A DNA stretch of 64,000 nt. Source: Sulfobacillus acidophilus DSM 10332. Lineage in GTDB: Bacteria > Bacillota > Sulfobacillia > Sulfobacillales > Sulfobacillaceae. The number at the start of each line of letters is the position of its first letter. Position 1 is the first letter of the stretch. The position numbers and the translations under genes were made by a program. The stretch lies in NCBI GenBank assembly GCA_000237975.1, contig CP003179.1, positions 3,130,270 through 3,194,269 of the forward strand, in the 5' to 3' direction. Below are positions 1 to 8,812 of this stretch, piece after piece. The notes beneath the pieces were generated by a model, which worked only from the letters and a program-made list of their open reading frames with translations, made no database searches and was not told the origin of the DNA.

Positions 1-360
1 GGGTTTTCCAGTTGGCAACCCCAGTTGGCGCGGTTGATTCAACTGGGTATCGAGCACCCGGGGTTTGCCTTTATCAACGTCATTTCCCCGTGCGTGACCT
101 ACAACAAAGTGAACACGTACGACTGGTATAAGGCCCACTTGGTAAACCTGGACGAGGATCCGGACTATCATGCGACCGATCGAACGCGTGCCTTAGCCCG
201 GCTGGAGGAAACCGACGAATTAGTCACCGGACTCATTTATCGGGAATCCTCCGTCCCGTATGAAGATCGATTGCCCCGTTTTTCCTCCGAACCGCTCATC
301 AGCCAAAACTGGGAGATGGACACCAAAACCTGGGATCACATTCTCTCGCAGCTTCGGTAA
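1..360 (+). CDS. 2-oxoacid:ferredoxin oxidoreductase, beta subunit (C-terminal part)
   Basis: This is the 3' end of a gene that begins before the window; frame 1 is open from base 1 to the TAA at 358-360. The visible 119 residues contain GFAFINVISPCVTYN, the conserved C-terminal segment of KorB/PorB-type thiamine-diphosphate beta subunits, followed by the usual K-V-N-T-Y-D-W-Y-K stretch. The family decarboxylates 2-oxoglutarate, pyruvate or branched 2-oxoacids in the cytoplasm and passes electrons to ferredoxin. A ferredoxin gene lies 0.9 kb away on the other strand and is a plausible partner. Which 2-oxoacid is used cannot be judged from this fragment. Confidence 0.85.
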   Translation, partial: GFSSWQPQLARLIQLGIEHPGFAFINVISPCVTYNKVNTYDWYKAHLVNLDEDPDYHATDRTRALARLEETDELVTGLIYRESSVPYEDRLPRFSSEPLISQNWEMDTKTWDHILSQLR

Positions 361-361
361 T

Positions 362-396
362 CCGAAAGGAGGAGGGTTTCCCCTCCTCCTCTTCGG
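362..396. terminator. bidirectional hairpin terminator
   Basis: An inverted repeat with CCGAA...TTCGG outer arms and GGAGGAGGG/CCCTCCTCC inner arms fills the 36 bases between two convergent genes. It is placed to end transcription from both sides, although the T-runs are poor. Confidence 0.6.
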
Positions 397-738
397 TTAA
401 GGCTTAATATACGCCATGCCTTCTTGTTGTCGACGAACCAACTCTCCAACCGCGGAGGGGACCACTTCTAACCCCGGAATGAGCGCGTCGGCCGACACTC
501 CGCGTGCTTTCATGGTGTTGTGACAGACCGCCACCCGCACCCCTTGATCAACCAATTGACGGAGCTCGGTCACCAAGGTCGACTCCTGAGCCAATGCCAT
601 CGGCAAGGCATCGCCTTGCACAACAATTTCTACTTCGGCTTCGGGCATTTCCTTGAGCAAATTTCGGACTGTCCGCACCGCTGTCTGGTGTTTTTCCGAC
701 GACGCCTCATTCACATGAAAGAGTACGCGATAGGCCAT
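397..738 (-). CDS. DsrE/DsrF-like family protein
   Basis: A 113-residue cytoplasmic protein with the DsrE-like alpha/beta pattern: a first strand YRVLFHVNEA, a central EVEIVVQGDALP strand and a late segment RVAVCHNTMKARG with the single cysteine typical of the family. DsrE-like proteins handle sulfane sulfur or act as small oligomers of unknown role. The ATG at 738 is preferred over the ATG at 744, because the GGGGAGGG site is 6 bases from 738 but touches 744. The neighbouring fRMsr gene ends 15 bases upstream in the same direction, so these genes are probably co-transcribed. The exact function is unknown. Confidence 0.75.
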   Translation of the reverse strand: MAYRVLFHVNEASSEKHQTAVRTVRNLLKEMPEAEVEIVVQGDALPMALAQESTLVTELRQLVDQGVRVAVCHNTMKARGVSADALIPGLEVVPSAVGELVRRQQEGMAYIKP

Positions 739-753
739 CGGCATCCCTCCCCG

Positions 754-1260
754 TTAAACGCGTTCATCGTACCCGTGCCATTCGGACCAAAGAGTTCCCA
801 GTCGGTTGGCCAAGGCTTCCAAAAACGCGCGTTCAGGGGGCCCAAACCGGTCAGGCCAGGGGCTGTCGACATCAATGCCGGCGACCACCACCTGGGATGG
901 ATCACGGATGGGCACCACGATCTCCGAACGCGACGCCGCATCACATGCAATATGGCCCGGAAATTCATGAACATCCGGTACAATCAGCGATGTGCCCGAA
1001 GCGAGTGCCGTCCCCACCACCCCTTGTCCCGAAGGGATACGCGTGCAAGCCGGTTTTCCCCAAAAAGGCCCCAGAACCCAATCTCCGGTTCCTGCTTCGG
1101 CGAGGTAAAAACCCGCCCAGTTAATCCGCGGGAGATATTGTCCCAAGAGGGCGGCCAAATTGGCTAAATTCGCAATGCGATTGGTTTCGCCGGTGAGAAG
1201 CCCCTGAGCTAACGTGAAAACCTCGTCAAGCGAGGCCTCCGAAGGCAGCTCGACATCCAT
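754..1260 (-). CDS. msrC: free methionine-(R)-sulfoxide reductase (GAF domain)
   Basis: This 168-residue protein is a single GAF domain with the fRMsr signatures NWAGFYL, LGPFWGKPACTRI and FPGHIACDAASRSEIVVP. The family reduces free methionine-(R)-sulfoxide in the cytoplasm, using thioredoxin. Of the three family cysteines (84, 94 and 118 in the E. coli enzyme), C72 and C106 here match the first and last. The middle position is valine (V82, in GQGVVG), so catalysis would have to run through the C72/C106 pair. The gene lies 6 bases after the ferredoxin gene and 15 before the DsrE gene, which suggests a small redox operon. The Shine-Dalgarno sequence (AAGG) is weak and close. Confidence 0.85.
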   Translation of the reverse strand: MDVELPSEASLDEVFTLAQGLLTGETNRIANLANLAALLGQYLPRINWAGFYLAEAGTGDWVLGPFWGKPACTRIPSGQGVVGTALASGTSLIVPDVHEFPGHIACDAASRSEIVVPIRDPSQVVVAGIDVDSPWPDRFGPPERAFLEALANRLGTLWSEWHGYDERV

Positions 1261-1266
1261 GGATCC

Positions 1267-1509
1267 TTACTTACGGAAAAATGCCGCGTTACGCTCGATG
1301 GCGGCACGGTATTCTTCCGGCACCTCATCCGCTTCATAAATCGCACTCACCGGGCACTCCGGCTGGCATGCCCCACAATCGATGCAGACGTCGGGATCAA
1401 TGTAATATTGTTCCGCGTCATCGGTGGAATGAATGCAATCAACGGGGCAGACCTCCACACACGATGCGTCTTTAACCCCAATGCAGAGGTCAGTAATTAC
1501 GAAAGCCAT
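1267..1509 (-). CDS. fdxA: 7Fe ferredoxin (3Fe-4S/4Fe-4S)
   Basis: The 80-residue protein closely resembles the Bacillus schlegelii 7Fe ferredoxin. The first cluster site is C9-x7-C17-x3-C21-P, and C25 supplies a ligand to the second cluster. The second site is C42-I-D-C45-G-A-C48 followed by ECPV. It is a cytoplasmic one-electron carrier. A strong GAGGAGG sits 5-6 bases before the ATG. A possible promoter lies at 1551-1581 (TTGTCT and an ATAGTA-like -10 on the minus strand) but is only moderate. It is the first gene of the ferredoxin-fRMsr-DsrE run and could serve the 2-oxoacid oxidoreductase encoded nearby. Confidence 0.92.
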   Translation of the reverse strand: MAFVITDLCIGVKDASCVEVCPVDCIHSTDDAEQYYIDPDVCIDCGACQPECPVSAIYEADEVPEEYRAAIERNAAFFRK

Positions 1510-1736
1510 GTGTCTCCTCCTCTAGTTGCTGTGAGCCTAGTCAACTCATTTTACTATCCTGACCACAAAAACAAAAGACAACTGCCATGGCCATAAATAT
1601 ACCTGGTTTTGACTAATTTTTCGACATGGAGCCCTCCAACAAGAGGGAATTGGTCAAGCCGGGTATTTAAGCCACCGCATCGACCGCGCTTCACTCCCCG
1701 TCGGCCGGCTGGCGGCAAACCCGACGGCTCTTCTGG

Positions 1737-2519
1737 TTAATGAGATGTCAGGGCGGCATCGTAATCATTGAGCTCCGACAAACGCCGGGTACTCGCCTGA
1801 AGAACACTCACGACCGCTTGTTCCCGCTCCGCCGTCATCTCGGCCGTCATGGCTAAACACGCGATGACAAGCTCAACCTGTCCGTCATGATTAAAAATGG
1901 GTGATGCCACTGCGGAAATACCCGGGGTCAGCGAACCGTGCGATACCGAATATCCGTCCTGGCGAGTTTTTCGGAGAACGGCCACAAACTCTTCGGGATC
2001 CACAATCGACTGCGGCGTATACCGGACGAGACCGTGGTGAATGTAATCTTGCCAAGACGACTCGTCTTCATAGGCCAAAAAACACCGTCCAAACGCCACC
2101 GCGGCTAAGGGAAATTGCTGACCGGCAGCCACCGAGAGTTTCGGATGGTCGCCGGGGGGTTCTTCGACGGCCAAATACATCACGCGATCCGGACTCACCC
2201 GCCGGATGAGTACCGTGGTTAGCCCGGTTTGCTGGGCAATGACCGGTAATTCAGCCGTCGCCGTGGCCAAATGGGAATTAAGATCCAGTGCCCTTCGCCC
2301 TAACGGAACGAGGTAGGGGCCTAGACTATACTGCTTACGCTGAGGATCGTACTTTACCGCATCATGACGCTCCAACGTCCGTAATATCCGAAGACAGGTC
2401 GTTTTATTGACATTGACCAGTTCCGCAATCTCTTTCAAAGAACAGCTTTTATAGCGATATCGGCTCAATACCTTCAAGATTTTCATCGCCGTGTTGACGG
2501 ACGGCACCTCATACTCCAC
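1737..2519 (-). CDS. IclR family transcriptional regulator
   Basis: An N-terminal winged helix-turn-helix (VPSVNTAMKILKVLSRY, then LKEIAELVNVNKTTCLRILR) is followed by an IclR effector domain with the usual segment DGYSVSHGSLTPGISAVASP. The GTG at 2519 is chosen because AGGAGG lies 9 bases upstream. A longer reading from 2564 would add 15 basic residues and place that site inside the gene. IclR proteins sense small organic acids and control catabolic genes. No catabolic gene is adjacent. The diguanylate cyclase is divergent, with a palindrome in its promoter. The hpa operon is 28 kb away and has no local regulator, so a link is possible but unsupported. Confidence 0.9.
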   Translation of the reverse strand: MEYEVPSVNTAMKILKVLSRYRYKSCSLKEIAELVNVNKTTCLRILRTLERHDAVKYDPQRKQYSLGPYLVPLGRRALDLNSHLATATAELPVIAQQTGLTTVLIRRVSPDRVMYLAVEEPPGDHPKLSVAAGQQFPLAAVAFGRCFLAYEDESSWQDYIHHGLVRYTPQSIVDPEEFVAVLRKTRQDGYSVSHGSLTPGISAVASPIFNHDGQVELVIACLAMTAEMTAEREQAVVSVLQASTRRLSELNDYDAALTSH

Positions 2520-2772
2520 CGTAAGTGGCCTCCTCTCTCTATCATGCCGTCGGTACCGGGACAAGGGCCGGCTTCTTTAATCCCAATTGCTCAATACCGT
2601 CCGTCGCTCGGGCGACATCCGGACAAACCGCAGTACGAACCGGTGGGCGTATGAATGGTCCTGCCGAAAAATCTTTTGAGTCATACGGAGGATGGAACGG
2701 GCATTAGTCACATCATACCGGCTCTCGATAAATTGGGAAAGTCTTTGATAATCCCTGAGTGCCCCTAAAGGA

Positions 2773-2802
2773 TTGCGATGGTATCCTACCATCTGATATG
2801 GT
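2773..2802 (+). promoter_or_regulatory. putative promoter with palindromic operator of the diguanylate cyclase gene
   Basis: TTGCGA at 2773-2778 and TATGGT at 2797-2802 are separated by 18 bases. A perfect palindrome, GATGGTA-TCC-TACCATC at 2777-2793, fills the spacer, where a repressor would block polymerase. The rest of the gap between the IclR start and the GTG at 2843 holds no convincing gene. Confidence 0.4.
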
Positions 2803-2842
2803 AAAGGAATCCAAGGCGCATGTTCGAGTGAGGAGGATCGGC

Positions 2843-5374
2843 GTGAACGAGGGGCTGCTGGTGTGGCTGGAAGCGATTGCCGACCAGCTACCGGAAGCGG
2901 TCATAGTGACCGACCGTCACGAAGCCTGTGTTTATAGCAATCCTGCGGTCGAAGCGTTGACCGGTTATCGTCCGGAAGATTTGCTAGGCAAGACCCCCCG
3001 TATTCTCCAAGGACCTCAAACAGATCCTGAGACCCGACGGACTATCCGGCAGCACATTGATCAAGGTATCCCATTTTTCGGCCGCATTCTGAACTATCAT
3101 CAATCGGGGACTCCCTTTTGGAACCAACTGTCCATTAGTCCCTTGCGCGATCGCGATGGACAGATTACTCATTTCATTAGTTTTCAACGCGATATCAGCC
3201 AAGCCGAAAACTCGCGCCAACAATGGTACCTGAGTCAATCCCGGTTAGCCCTCTTGGCCACCCTTTATCAGGCGCTGGCCGACACCCGTCAAATATTTCG
3301 GGACCAGGAGCCAGAACCGCCGGCCAGCGTATTCGGTCAATGGTGCCAACGGCTCGTCAAGCTGTTGGCGCTTCGGTTGGCGTTTGTGGGCGTCGTGAAT
3401 CCGGGTACGTCGTTCGTGCATATCATCGCGGCCGCCGGACCGGCCCGGTCGTATGTCGACGGCCTTGTCCTCTCCGCCGATGCGGATCGCCCCGAAGGAC
3501 AAGGCCCGGCGGGACAAGCCTTGCGAAAACTAGGCGCCGTCTTCGCCAACGTCACCGACGCCAGTTTTGCCCCCTGGCGGTCACGGGCGATAGCATATCA
3601 ACTGGAAAGCAACCTCACCGCAGCCGCTCGCTGTGCCGATGGTACACGCCTCTTGCTATCCGTCTACCGCGATCCGGCGCATCCGTTTGCCCCTGATTTA
3701 GAGACCCTGTTTCACCAATTGGTCCAAGAAGCCGCAGATTTTATGGATCGTCAACGCACGTTAAAATTGGTACAGCGGCTTGAACAATATCGCGAAGCGC
3801 ACCGGGATTTGCAAACTCGTTTGTTAACCGCCACCACGGCCGACGAGATTTATACCCGGCTGATTGATACGCTGGTTCATTATACCGATGCGGAAGGAGT
3901 GGATGTGCTGGTTCCCAGTCCGGACCATACCCGACTTCGGCGCGTTCGGGTTGGCGGTGCCTTGGCGGCTGCCATGTTGAGACTGCCTACCCCGCCCCTG
4001 GCCATTTTACCCCAAGATCAGACGGTGCCTCTTCCCACCCGGGTATGGCAGGAAAAAAGCCCCATCATCATTCGTCATCCCCACCAGGACCCCATGATGC
4101 CGGCCCCTTGGCATCACCCGCCGTTGTCCCGGTTGGGTGTGGTGGGGGGATGGCCTATCGTACGGACGGGCGCGTCCGAACCCTGGGGGGTGGTGACCAT
4201 TGCCGCCGAAGATCCGGAAACCTTCACCCCGGAGCTTTCTGAGCTGATCGGAGAAATTTTGCAATCGACGGGGATTGCGCTCGGGCAGCATGAGGATCGC
4301 CGGCAGATTCAACGGCTTCATCACTACCAGCGAGCTGCCGTCAAAGCCCAGCATGAATTCTTGCAGTTACCGAATCCGGAGGCGCTCTACACCCGATTGG
4401 TCAACCTTCTGGTTCAAGAAACCGACGGCGCCGGGGCTTATATCGTGACCAACTCGCCGGGGCTCGATTCGCTTCACCTGACCGCCGTAGCGGCCAAGAC
4501 GCCGGCGCTGAAAGCGGCCCTATCCCGGCTGAAGCCTTCGAAAGATCCCCAAAAAGCCCCGGAGGGTCAATTGCTGTGTGCCCGAGCCTGGCGGGAGCGC
4601 CGGGAAATCGGGCCGATTAACCCGTTGGATGACCCGGCGCTGCGGGATTGGCTCCGTCACGACGACGATCTCAGCCGACTCGGCGGGATTGTCGCTTGGC
4701 CGATTTTTTGCACCCGCCGCCCCGAACCGGAAGCGGTGCTCGCCATCCTATCGTACCAGGTCTCGGACTTTACGCCGGAATTGATGCAACTTCTCACGTT
4801 ATTGGTGGAAAGTCTGCGGGTCGCCCTCAACCAATTACGGACACGCGACGAAATGGCCCAACTGGCCTGGCGCGATCCGTTAACCGGTCTGCCAAACCGG
4901 CGCGCTCTCGACACGGAACTCGAACAACGATTGGACGAAGCCGGCCGTCGACAGAACGCTATGGCCGTATGTTTGCTGGACCTCGACGACTTCAAACCGG
5001 TCAACGACCGATGGGGACATGCCGCCGGCGATCGGGTGTTACAAGAACTGGCCCATCGCTTGCAAGATCAGTTGCGGACCTCAGATTTTGTGGCCCGTCT
5101 GGGGGGCGATGAATTTATCATTCTGCTCGACCGGGTTTCGGATCCGGATATTGCCGCCCGCATTGTTCAATCGTTGGCCTCCGCGATTCAAGAGCCCATT
5201 TTACTCCCGGGACTTCCGCCGTTAACCGTCCACGCCAGTATGGGCCTGGCCTTCTATCCGGATAACGGTACCCGTCCCCAAGATCTGTTACGCCAAGCCG
5301 ATCAAGCCTTATATGCCGACAAGGCCCAAAAGTCTCGACGACACGAATCGCTACGCCCGCCTTTTGATATCTGA
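2843..5374 (+). CDS. PAS/GAF-regulated diguanylate cyclase
   Basis: An 843-residue cytoplasmic signalling protein. Residues about 10-125 form a LOV-like PAS domain. The usual photoactive GRNCRFLQG is here GKTPRILQG, so the flavin-binding cysteine is missing. Residues about 150-665 hold three GAF-like segments of similar design. Residues 678-835 form a GGDEF domain with an intact GGDEF at 754-758 and an RTSD inhibition site at 745-748, so product-inhibited cyclic di-GMP synthesis is expected. The GTG at 2843 is preferred, with GAGGAGG six bases upstream; an earlier in-frame ATG at 2759 would lie inside the promoter. No EAL domain is present. Confidence 0.88.
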   Translation: MNEGLLVWLEAIADQLPEAVIVTDRHEACVYSNPAVEALTGYRPEDLLGKTPRILQGPQTDPETRRTIRQHIDQGIPFFGRILNYHQSGTPFWNQLSISPLRDRDGQITHFISFQRDISQAENSRQQWYLSQSRLALLATLYQALADTRQIFRDQEPEPPASVFGQWCQRLVKLLALRLAFVGVVNPGTSFVHIIAAAGPARSYVDGLVLSADADRPEGQGPAGQALRKLGAVFANVTDASFAPWRSRAIAYQLESNLTAAARCADGTRLLLSVYRDPAHPFAPDLETLFHQLVQEAADFMDRQRTLKLVQRLEQYREAHRDLQTRLLTATTADEIYTRLIDTLVHYTDAEGVDVLVPSPDHTRLRRVRVGGALAAAMLRLPTPPLAILPQDQTVPLPTRVWQEKSPIIIRHPHQDPMMPAPWHHPPLSRLGVVGGWPIVRTGASEPWGVVTIAAEDPETFTPELSELIGEILQSTGIALGQHEDRRQIQRLHHYQRAAVKAQHEFLQLPNPEALYTRLVNLLVQETDGAGAYIVTNSPGLDSLHLTAVAAKTPALKAALSRLKPSKDPQKAPEGQLLCARAWRERREIGPINPLDDPALRDWLRHDDDLSRLGGIVAWPIFCTRRPEPEAVLAILSYQVSDFTPELMQLLTLLVESLRVALNQLRTRDEMAQLAWRDPLTGLPNRRALDTELEQRLDEAGRRQNAMAVCLLDLDDFKPVNDRWGHAAGDRVLQELAHRLQDQLRTSDFVARLGGDEFIILLDRVSDPDIAARIVQSLASAIQEPILLPGLPPLTVHASMGLAFYPDNGTRPQDLLRQADQALYADKAQKSRRHESLRPPFDI

Positions 5375-5413
5375 ATGATCCGCTAATCGGGTGGTTTGGT
5401 GATGTCACACAAT

Positions 5414-5445
5414 TTGATAACAGTTTTTTGGTATGCGGTATACCA
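5414..5445 (+). promoter_or_regulatory. putative GntR-gene promoter with operator
   Basis: TTGATA at 5414-5419 is followed, 17-19 bases on, by GGTATA/TATACC. The inverted repeat TGGTAT-GCGGT-ATACCA at 5429-5445 overlaps the -10 region. FadR/VanR-type GntR proteins often bind such GTATAC-like sites, so autoregulation of the next gene is likely. Confidence 0.45.
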
Positions 5446-5536
5446 TTACAAAAAACTCTGTCTATTAGCAGGAATTCCCCCTTCCCGTGGCGAATTATCC
5501 GCCTATCCCGACCCCTGAAGGGAGAGCACCCATTTT

Positions 5537-6232
5537 ATGGCGAGGGATACCGAATCCCCATCTTTAATCCCGATCATTCGGCCGATCGACCCGTCTATGG
5601 CTTCCGAAGAGGTCTACCGGCAACTCCGGCAACTGATTTTTGACGGTTCGCTCAAGCCGGGAGAGCGCTTGGTTGAACGGATGCTAGCGGATCACTTTCA
5701 CGTGTCGCGTACACCCATTCGGGAAGCGCTCAAAGCGCTCCAAGCCGAAGGCTTGGTCGGCGCCGACGGAAAACGCGGGTTGGTGGTCACCCGGCTCTCA
5801 CTCGAGTCTCTGGCCCATGCCTACCAAGTTCGGGAAGTCTTAGAAGGACTGGCTGCCCGTTTGGCTTGTGGTTCGACCCGTCACGACCTGCTCGAGCTCT
5901 GTCGGGCCGTCGACGACATGGAGGCGGTCGACCCGTTTTCCCCGAGCTTTGACCGGGCACATCTTCGCTTTCACGACCTCATCGCCGAAATGTCCCACAA
6001 TCAACCGCTCATTCGATACCTTAACGAATTGCGTATCTACCGGACCCGTGGCGTCAGTGTGGGTTGGATTCCCCGTTCTCGTATGCAAGAAGCGTTAAAG
6101 GAACATCGGGCAATTTACGAAGCGATTTTAGCCAACGACCCGGACCGCGCGGAAGCCGCCGCCAAACATCACGTGTATCAAACCCGCCGATCCCTATTGG
6201 CCCGCTTGGAGCGTCCCCTCACGGATGAATGA
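5537..6232 (+). CDS. GntR family regulator (FadR subfamily, FCD domain)
   Basis: The 231-residue protein has an N-terminal GntR winged helix (SEEVYRQLRQLIFDGSLKPGERL, then VSRTPIREALKALQAEGLV) and an all-helical FCD ligand domain with the metal-type residues DRAHLRFHDLIAEMSHN and a late EHRAIYEAI. It is the first gene of the peptide-type ABC operon and ends 28 bases before the binding-protein start, so it probably controls that uptake system in response to its substrate. AAGGGAG lies about 12 bases before the ATG. A palindrome at 5429-5445 is the likely operator. Confidence 0.9.
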   Translation: MARDTESPSLIPIIRPIDPSMASEEVYRQLRQLIFDGSLKPGERLVERMLADHFHVSRTPIREALKALQAEGLVGADGKRGLVVTRLSLESLAHAYQVREVLEGLAARLACGSTRHDLLELCRAVDDMEAVDPFSPSFDRAHLRFHDLIAEMSHNQPLIRYLNELRIYRTRGVSVGWIPRSRMQEALKEHRAIYEAILANDPDRAEAAAKHHVYQTRRSLLARLERPLTDE

Positions 6233-6260
6233 CCAAGGAATGACCAAGGAGGATTATTCC

Positions 6261-7811
6261 ATGAAACCACCGATTCGCCTATTGTCCACCGTTACGATAG
6301 CCGCCGCCTTAGCCTTGGCCGGTTGCGGCACGAACACCGCCAATAACACCGAGGCGCCGTCATCGAGCCGTCCCCATTCCGGGGGAACCTTATACGTCGG
6401 GATTGACTCCGACTTTGTCACGTTAAACCCGGCCATGTCTTCCGCCTTAATTGATCGCCAACTATACATCAATGTGTTTGATCCGCTGTTAAAATTGTCT
6501 CCTCGCATGCAACTAGAGCCGAACTTGGTAACCCATTGGACCATTTCCGACGGGGGGCTTACCTATACGCTGGATTTACGCCACGGCGTCACCTTCCAAG
6601 ACGGTACCCCCTTCAATGCGGCGGCGGTGATCTACAACTGGAAATGGGATATGAATCCCCAGAATGCCTCGCCTCGCCGTTCGAACCTGGCCCTGGTCGA
6701 CAGCCTGTCGGCTCCGAATCCGTACACCGTAGTTGTCCACTTAAAGGCCCCGTTTTCCCCTTTTTTGTATGCGCTCGCGGGACGCACGGGAATGATTTCC
6801 TCCCCCACCGCCATGCAAAAATGGGGAAGTCAGTATGGGCTTCATCCCGTCGGCACCGGACCGTTTGAGTTTGTTCAGTGGATTCCCAACGATCACCTAA
6901 TTTTGAAACGGAACCCGCATTACTGGCAAAAAGGGCTCCCCTACCTGAATAAAATCGTCTACACGCCGATTACCAATCCGGTCCAGGAATATGACGCCCT
7001 GACGACCGGCACCGTGAACGTGATCGACAGCGTACCCGCACAAGACATTTCGTCGCTGGCGAGTCAACCGAACATCCAATCGCAGACGATGCCCGGACTC
7101 GGATATACCGATCTCGAACTGAATACCACCGTAGCCCCCTTCACGAACGTGCATAACCGGGAAGCCATCAATTACGCAATTAACCGGCAAGCCCTCGTCA
7201 ATTTGATCTATTTCGGTCATGCCATCCCAGCCTATTCCCAATTTTCGCCCTCTTCCTGGGCCTACGATCCCGCCGTTAAGGTGCCCTTCTCCGATCCGTT
7301 AGCCCGGCAACAATTGGCGCAAGCGGGCGATCCCTCCGGGTACAGCTTTACCTTACAAGGGGACAACGATCCGGTCACCATTAAGGAAATGCAAGCCATT
7401 CAAGCCGAGTTGGCGAAAGTGGGAATTACCGTACACATCGAGCCGGAAGACTTCACGACCTTGTTGACCAATGCCATCAACGGTAATTATCAGGCGGTGG
7501 TGTTAGGCTGGAGCGGTCGTCCGGATCCCGATCAAAACGCCTACGCCTTCGATACCACGGGAGGCAGTTTTAACGATCCCCGATACTCCAACCCCCAGGT
7601 CGAACAATTGCTGCTACAAGCCCGGGAAACGTCTAATCTGGCCCAACGAAAAGCCGACTATGTCGCGGCGGCCAAAATTGTCTTGCAAGACGCCCCGTAT
7701 ATCTTTTTGGCCTATCCGCCGGTGGCCCAAGCCTGGTCTTCGTCCGTCGAAGGCTTTCAGGTATACCCGGACGGCTTGATGCGATTTGCCCAGGTCTGGC
7801 TCAAATCTTAA
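6261..7811 (+). CDS. ABC transporter substrate-binding lipoprotein (peptide/nickel family 5)
   Basis: A 516-residue SBP family 5 protein. The lipoprotein signal ends in ALALAGC with the lipidated cysteine at C22, so it sits on the outer face of the membrane. Family marks include GGTLYVGIDSDFVTLNPAMS near the N-terminus, the segment VGTGPFEFVQW, and DPDQNAYAFDTTGGSFN in the C-terminal lobe. It delivers peptides, opines or similar solutes to the permeases encoded directly downstream. The ATG at 6261 has AAGGAGG eight bases ahead; an upstream in-frame ATG at 6225 overlaps the GntR gene and lacks a signal peptide at the right place. Confidence 0.9.
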   Translation: MKPPIRLLSTVTIAAALALAGCGTNTANNTEAPSSSRPHSGGTLYVGIDSDFVTLNPAMSSALIDRQLYINVFDPLLKLSPRMQLEPNLVTHWTISDGGLTYTLDLRHGVTFQDGTPFNAAAVIYNWKWDMNPQNASPRRSNLALVDSLSAPNPYTVVVHLKAPFSPFLYALAGRTGMISSPTAMQKWGSQYGLHPVGTGPFEFVQWIPNDHLILKRNPHYWQKGLPYLNKIVYTPITNPVQEYDALTTGTVNVIDSVPAQDISSLASQPNIQSQTMPGLGYTDLELNTTVAPFTNVHNREAINYAINRQALVNLIYFGHAIPAYSQFSPSSWAYDPAVKVPFSDPLARQQLAQAGDPSGYSFTLQGDNDPVTIKEMQAIQAELAKVGITVHIEPEDFTTLLTNAINGNYQAVVLGWSGRPDPDQNAYAFDTTGGSFNDPRYSNPQVEQLLLQARETSNLAQRKADYVAAAKIVLQDAPYIFLAYPPVAQAWSSSVEGFQVYPDGLMRFAQVWLKS

Positions 7812-7832
7812 CGCCGAAAGGATGCGGACGGT

Positions 7833-8777
7833 ATGACCCTCTTTGTCGTCCGACGCTTGGTCAGTCTGATTCCGGTGGCCTTTCTCGTGCTATTGGTGAC
7901 ATTTAGCCTTATTCACCTGACGCCGGGGAACCCTGCCTATACCATTTTGGGCGAAGAGGCCAGTCGGCGGTCGGTGGCCTTGTTAGATCAAAAATTGGGG
8001 TTAAATCACCCCATTTGGTGGCAATTGGTCCACTACCTGGAACAGGTCGCCACCGGAAATCTGGGACAATCCCTCATCAATGGCCAGCCGGTATTCGGTC
8101 TGATTGTCAGTCGACTGCCGGTTACCGGCGAATTGGCCCTCGTCGGCCTGGTCGGCTCGCTCCTCATCGCGCTACCCAGCGGGCTTCTATCCGCCGCTCG
8201 ACCCAATCGCTGGATCGACGCGACGTCCCGCATTTTGGCTCTGATTGGGGCGGCTGTCCCCAATTTCTGGTTGGCCCTCGTGTTGGTCTATCTCTTTTCC
8301 GTCACCTGGCATTGGTTTCCTTCCCTGGGGTGGGTTCCCCTATCCCAGGGATTGGGGGCCAACCTCTGGCATCTGGTTTTACCGGCCGGTGTCTTGGCGT
8401 TGCAGCTGGCCGCCATCACCGCCCGGATTTTACGGGGAGAAATGCTGGAAGTGATCCATGCCCTTTATATTCAGACTGCCCGGGCCAAAGGCGCTCCTGA
8501 ACGGACCGTTTTGCTTAAACATGCTTTTCGTAACGCGTTGATTCCGGTCGCCACCGTCGTCGGCCTGCAAATGGGCACGCTCTTAGGCGGCGTCGTCATC
8601 ACCGAAACCATATTTTCTTTACCGGGTATGGGTCAACTGGTGGTGAATGCCATCTTTGAACGAGATTATCCCGTATTGGACGGCACCGTGTTATTTATGG
8701 CCTTTGTCGTCCTGATTTCGAATTTGGTGGTCGACGTGGTCTACGCCCTGCTCGATCCCCGTATTCGGTACCACTAA
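7833..8777 (+). CDS. ABC transporter permease (DppB/OppB type)
   Basis: A 314-residue inner-membrane protein with about six membrane segments, starting with FVVRRLVSLIPVAFLVLLV. It carries the DppB hallmark near the start (TPGNPAYTILGEEAS) and the EAA loop that contacts the ATPase (ARAKGAPERTVLLKHAFRNA). It forms the translocation pore with the next gene product. GAAAGGATGCGG precedes the ATG at a good distance, and the gene follows the binding protein by 21 bases. Confidence 0.92.
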   Translation: MTLFVVRRLVSLIPVAFLVLLVTFSLIHLTPGNPAYTILGEEASRRSVALLDQKLGLNHPIWWQLVHYLEQVATGNLGQSLINGQPVFGLIVSRLPVTGELALVGLVGSLLIALPSGLLSAARPNRWIDATSRILALIGAAVPNFWLALVLVYLFSVTWHWFPSLGWVPLSQGLGANLWHLVLPAGVLALQLAAITARILRGEMLEVIHALYIQTARAKGAPERTVLLKHAFRNALIPVATVVGLQMGTLLGGVVITETIFSLPGMGQLVVNAIFERDYPVLDGTVLFMAFVVLISNLVVDVVYALLDPRIRYH

Positions 8778-8812
8778 ACCAGGCAACACCATTCACTGGG
8801 AGGCGGCCCCCG

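Noticed and set aside
1698-1728. CCGTCGG/CCGACGG hairpin after the IclR gene as terminator
   Set aside because: The stem is fair but the loop is long and no T-run follows; left out as unsupported.
2577-2792. A 71-codon frame on the minus strand upstream of the IclR gene
   Set aside because: It has no ribosome site, its first codons have low third-position GC unlike the neighbours, and its 5' end lies in the promoter and palindrome of the divergent gene.
2900-3200. Blue-light LOV photoreceptor
   Set aside because: The reactive cysteine is replaced (GKTPRILQG), so classical photochemistry is not possible; kept only as a LOV-like PAS.
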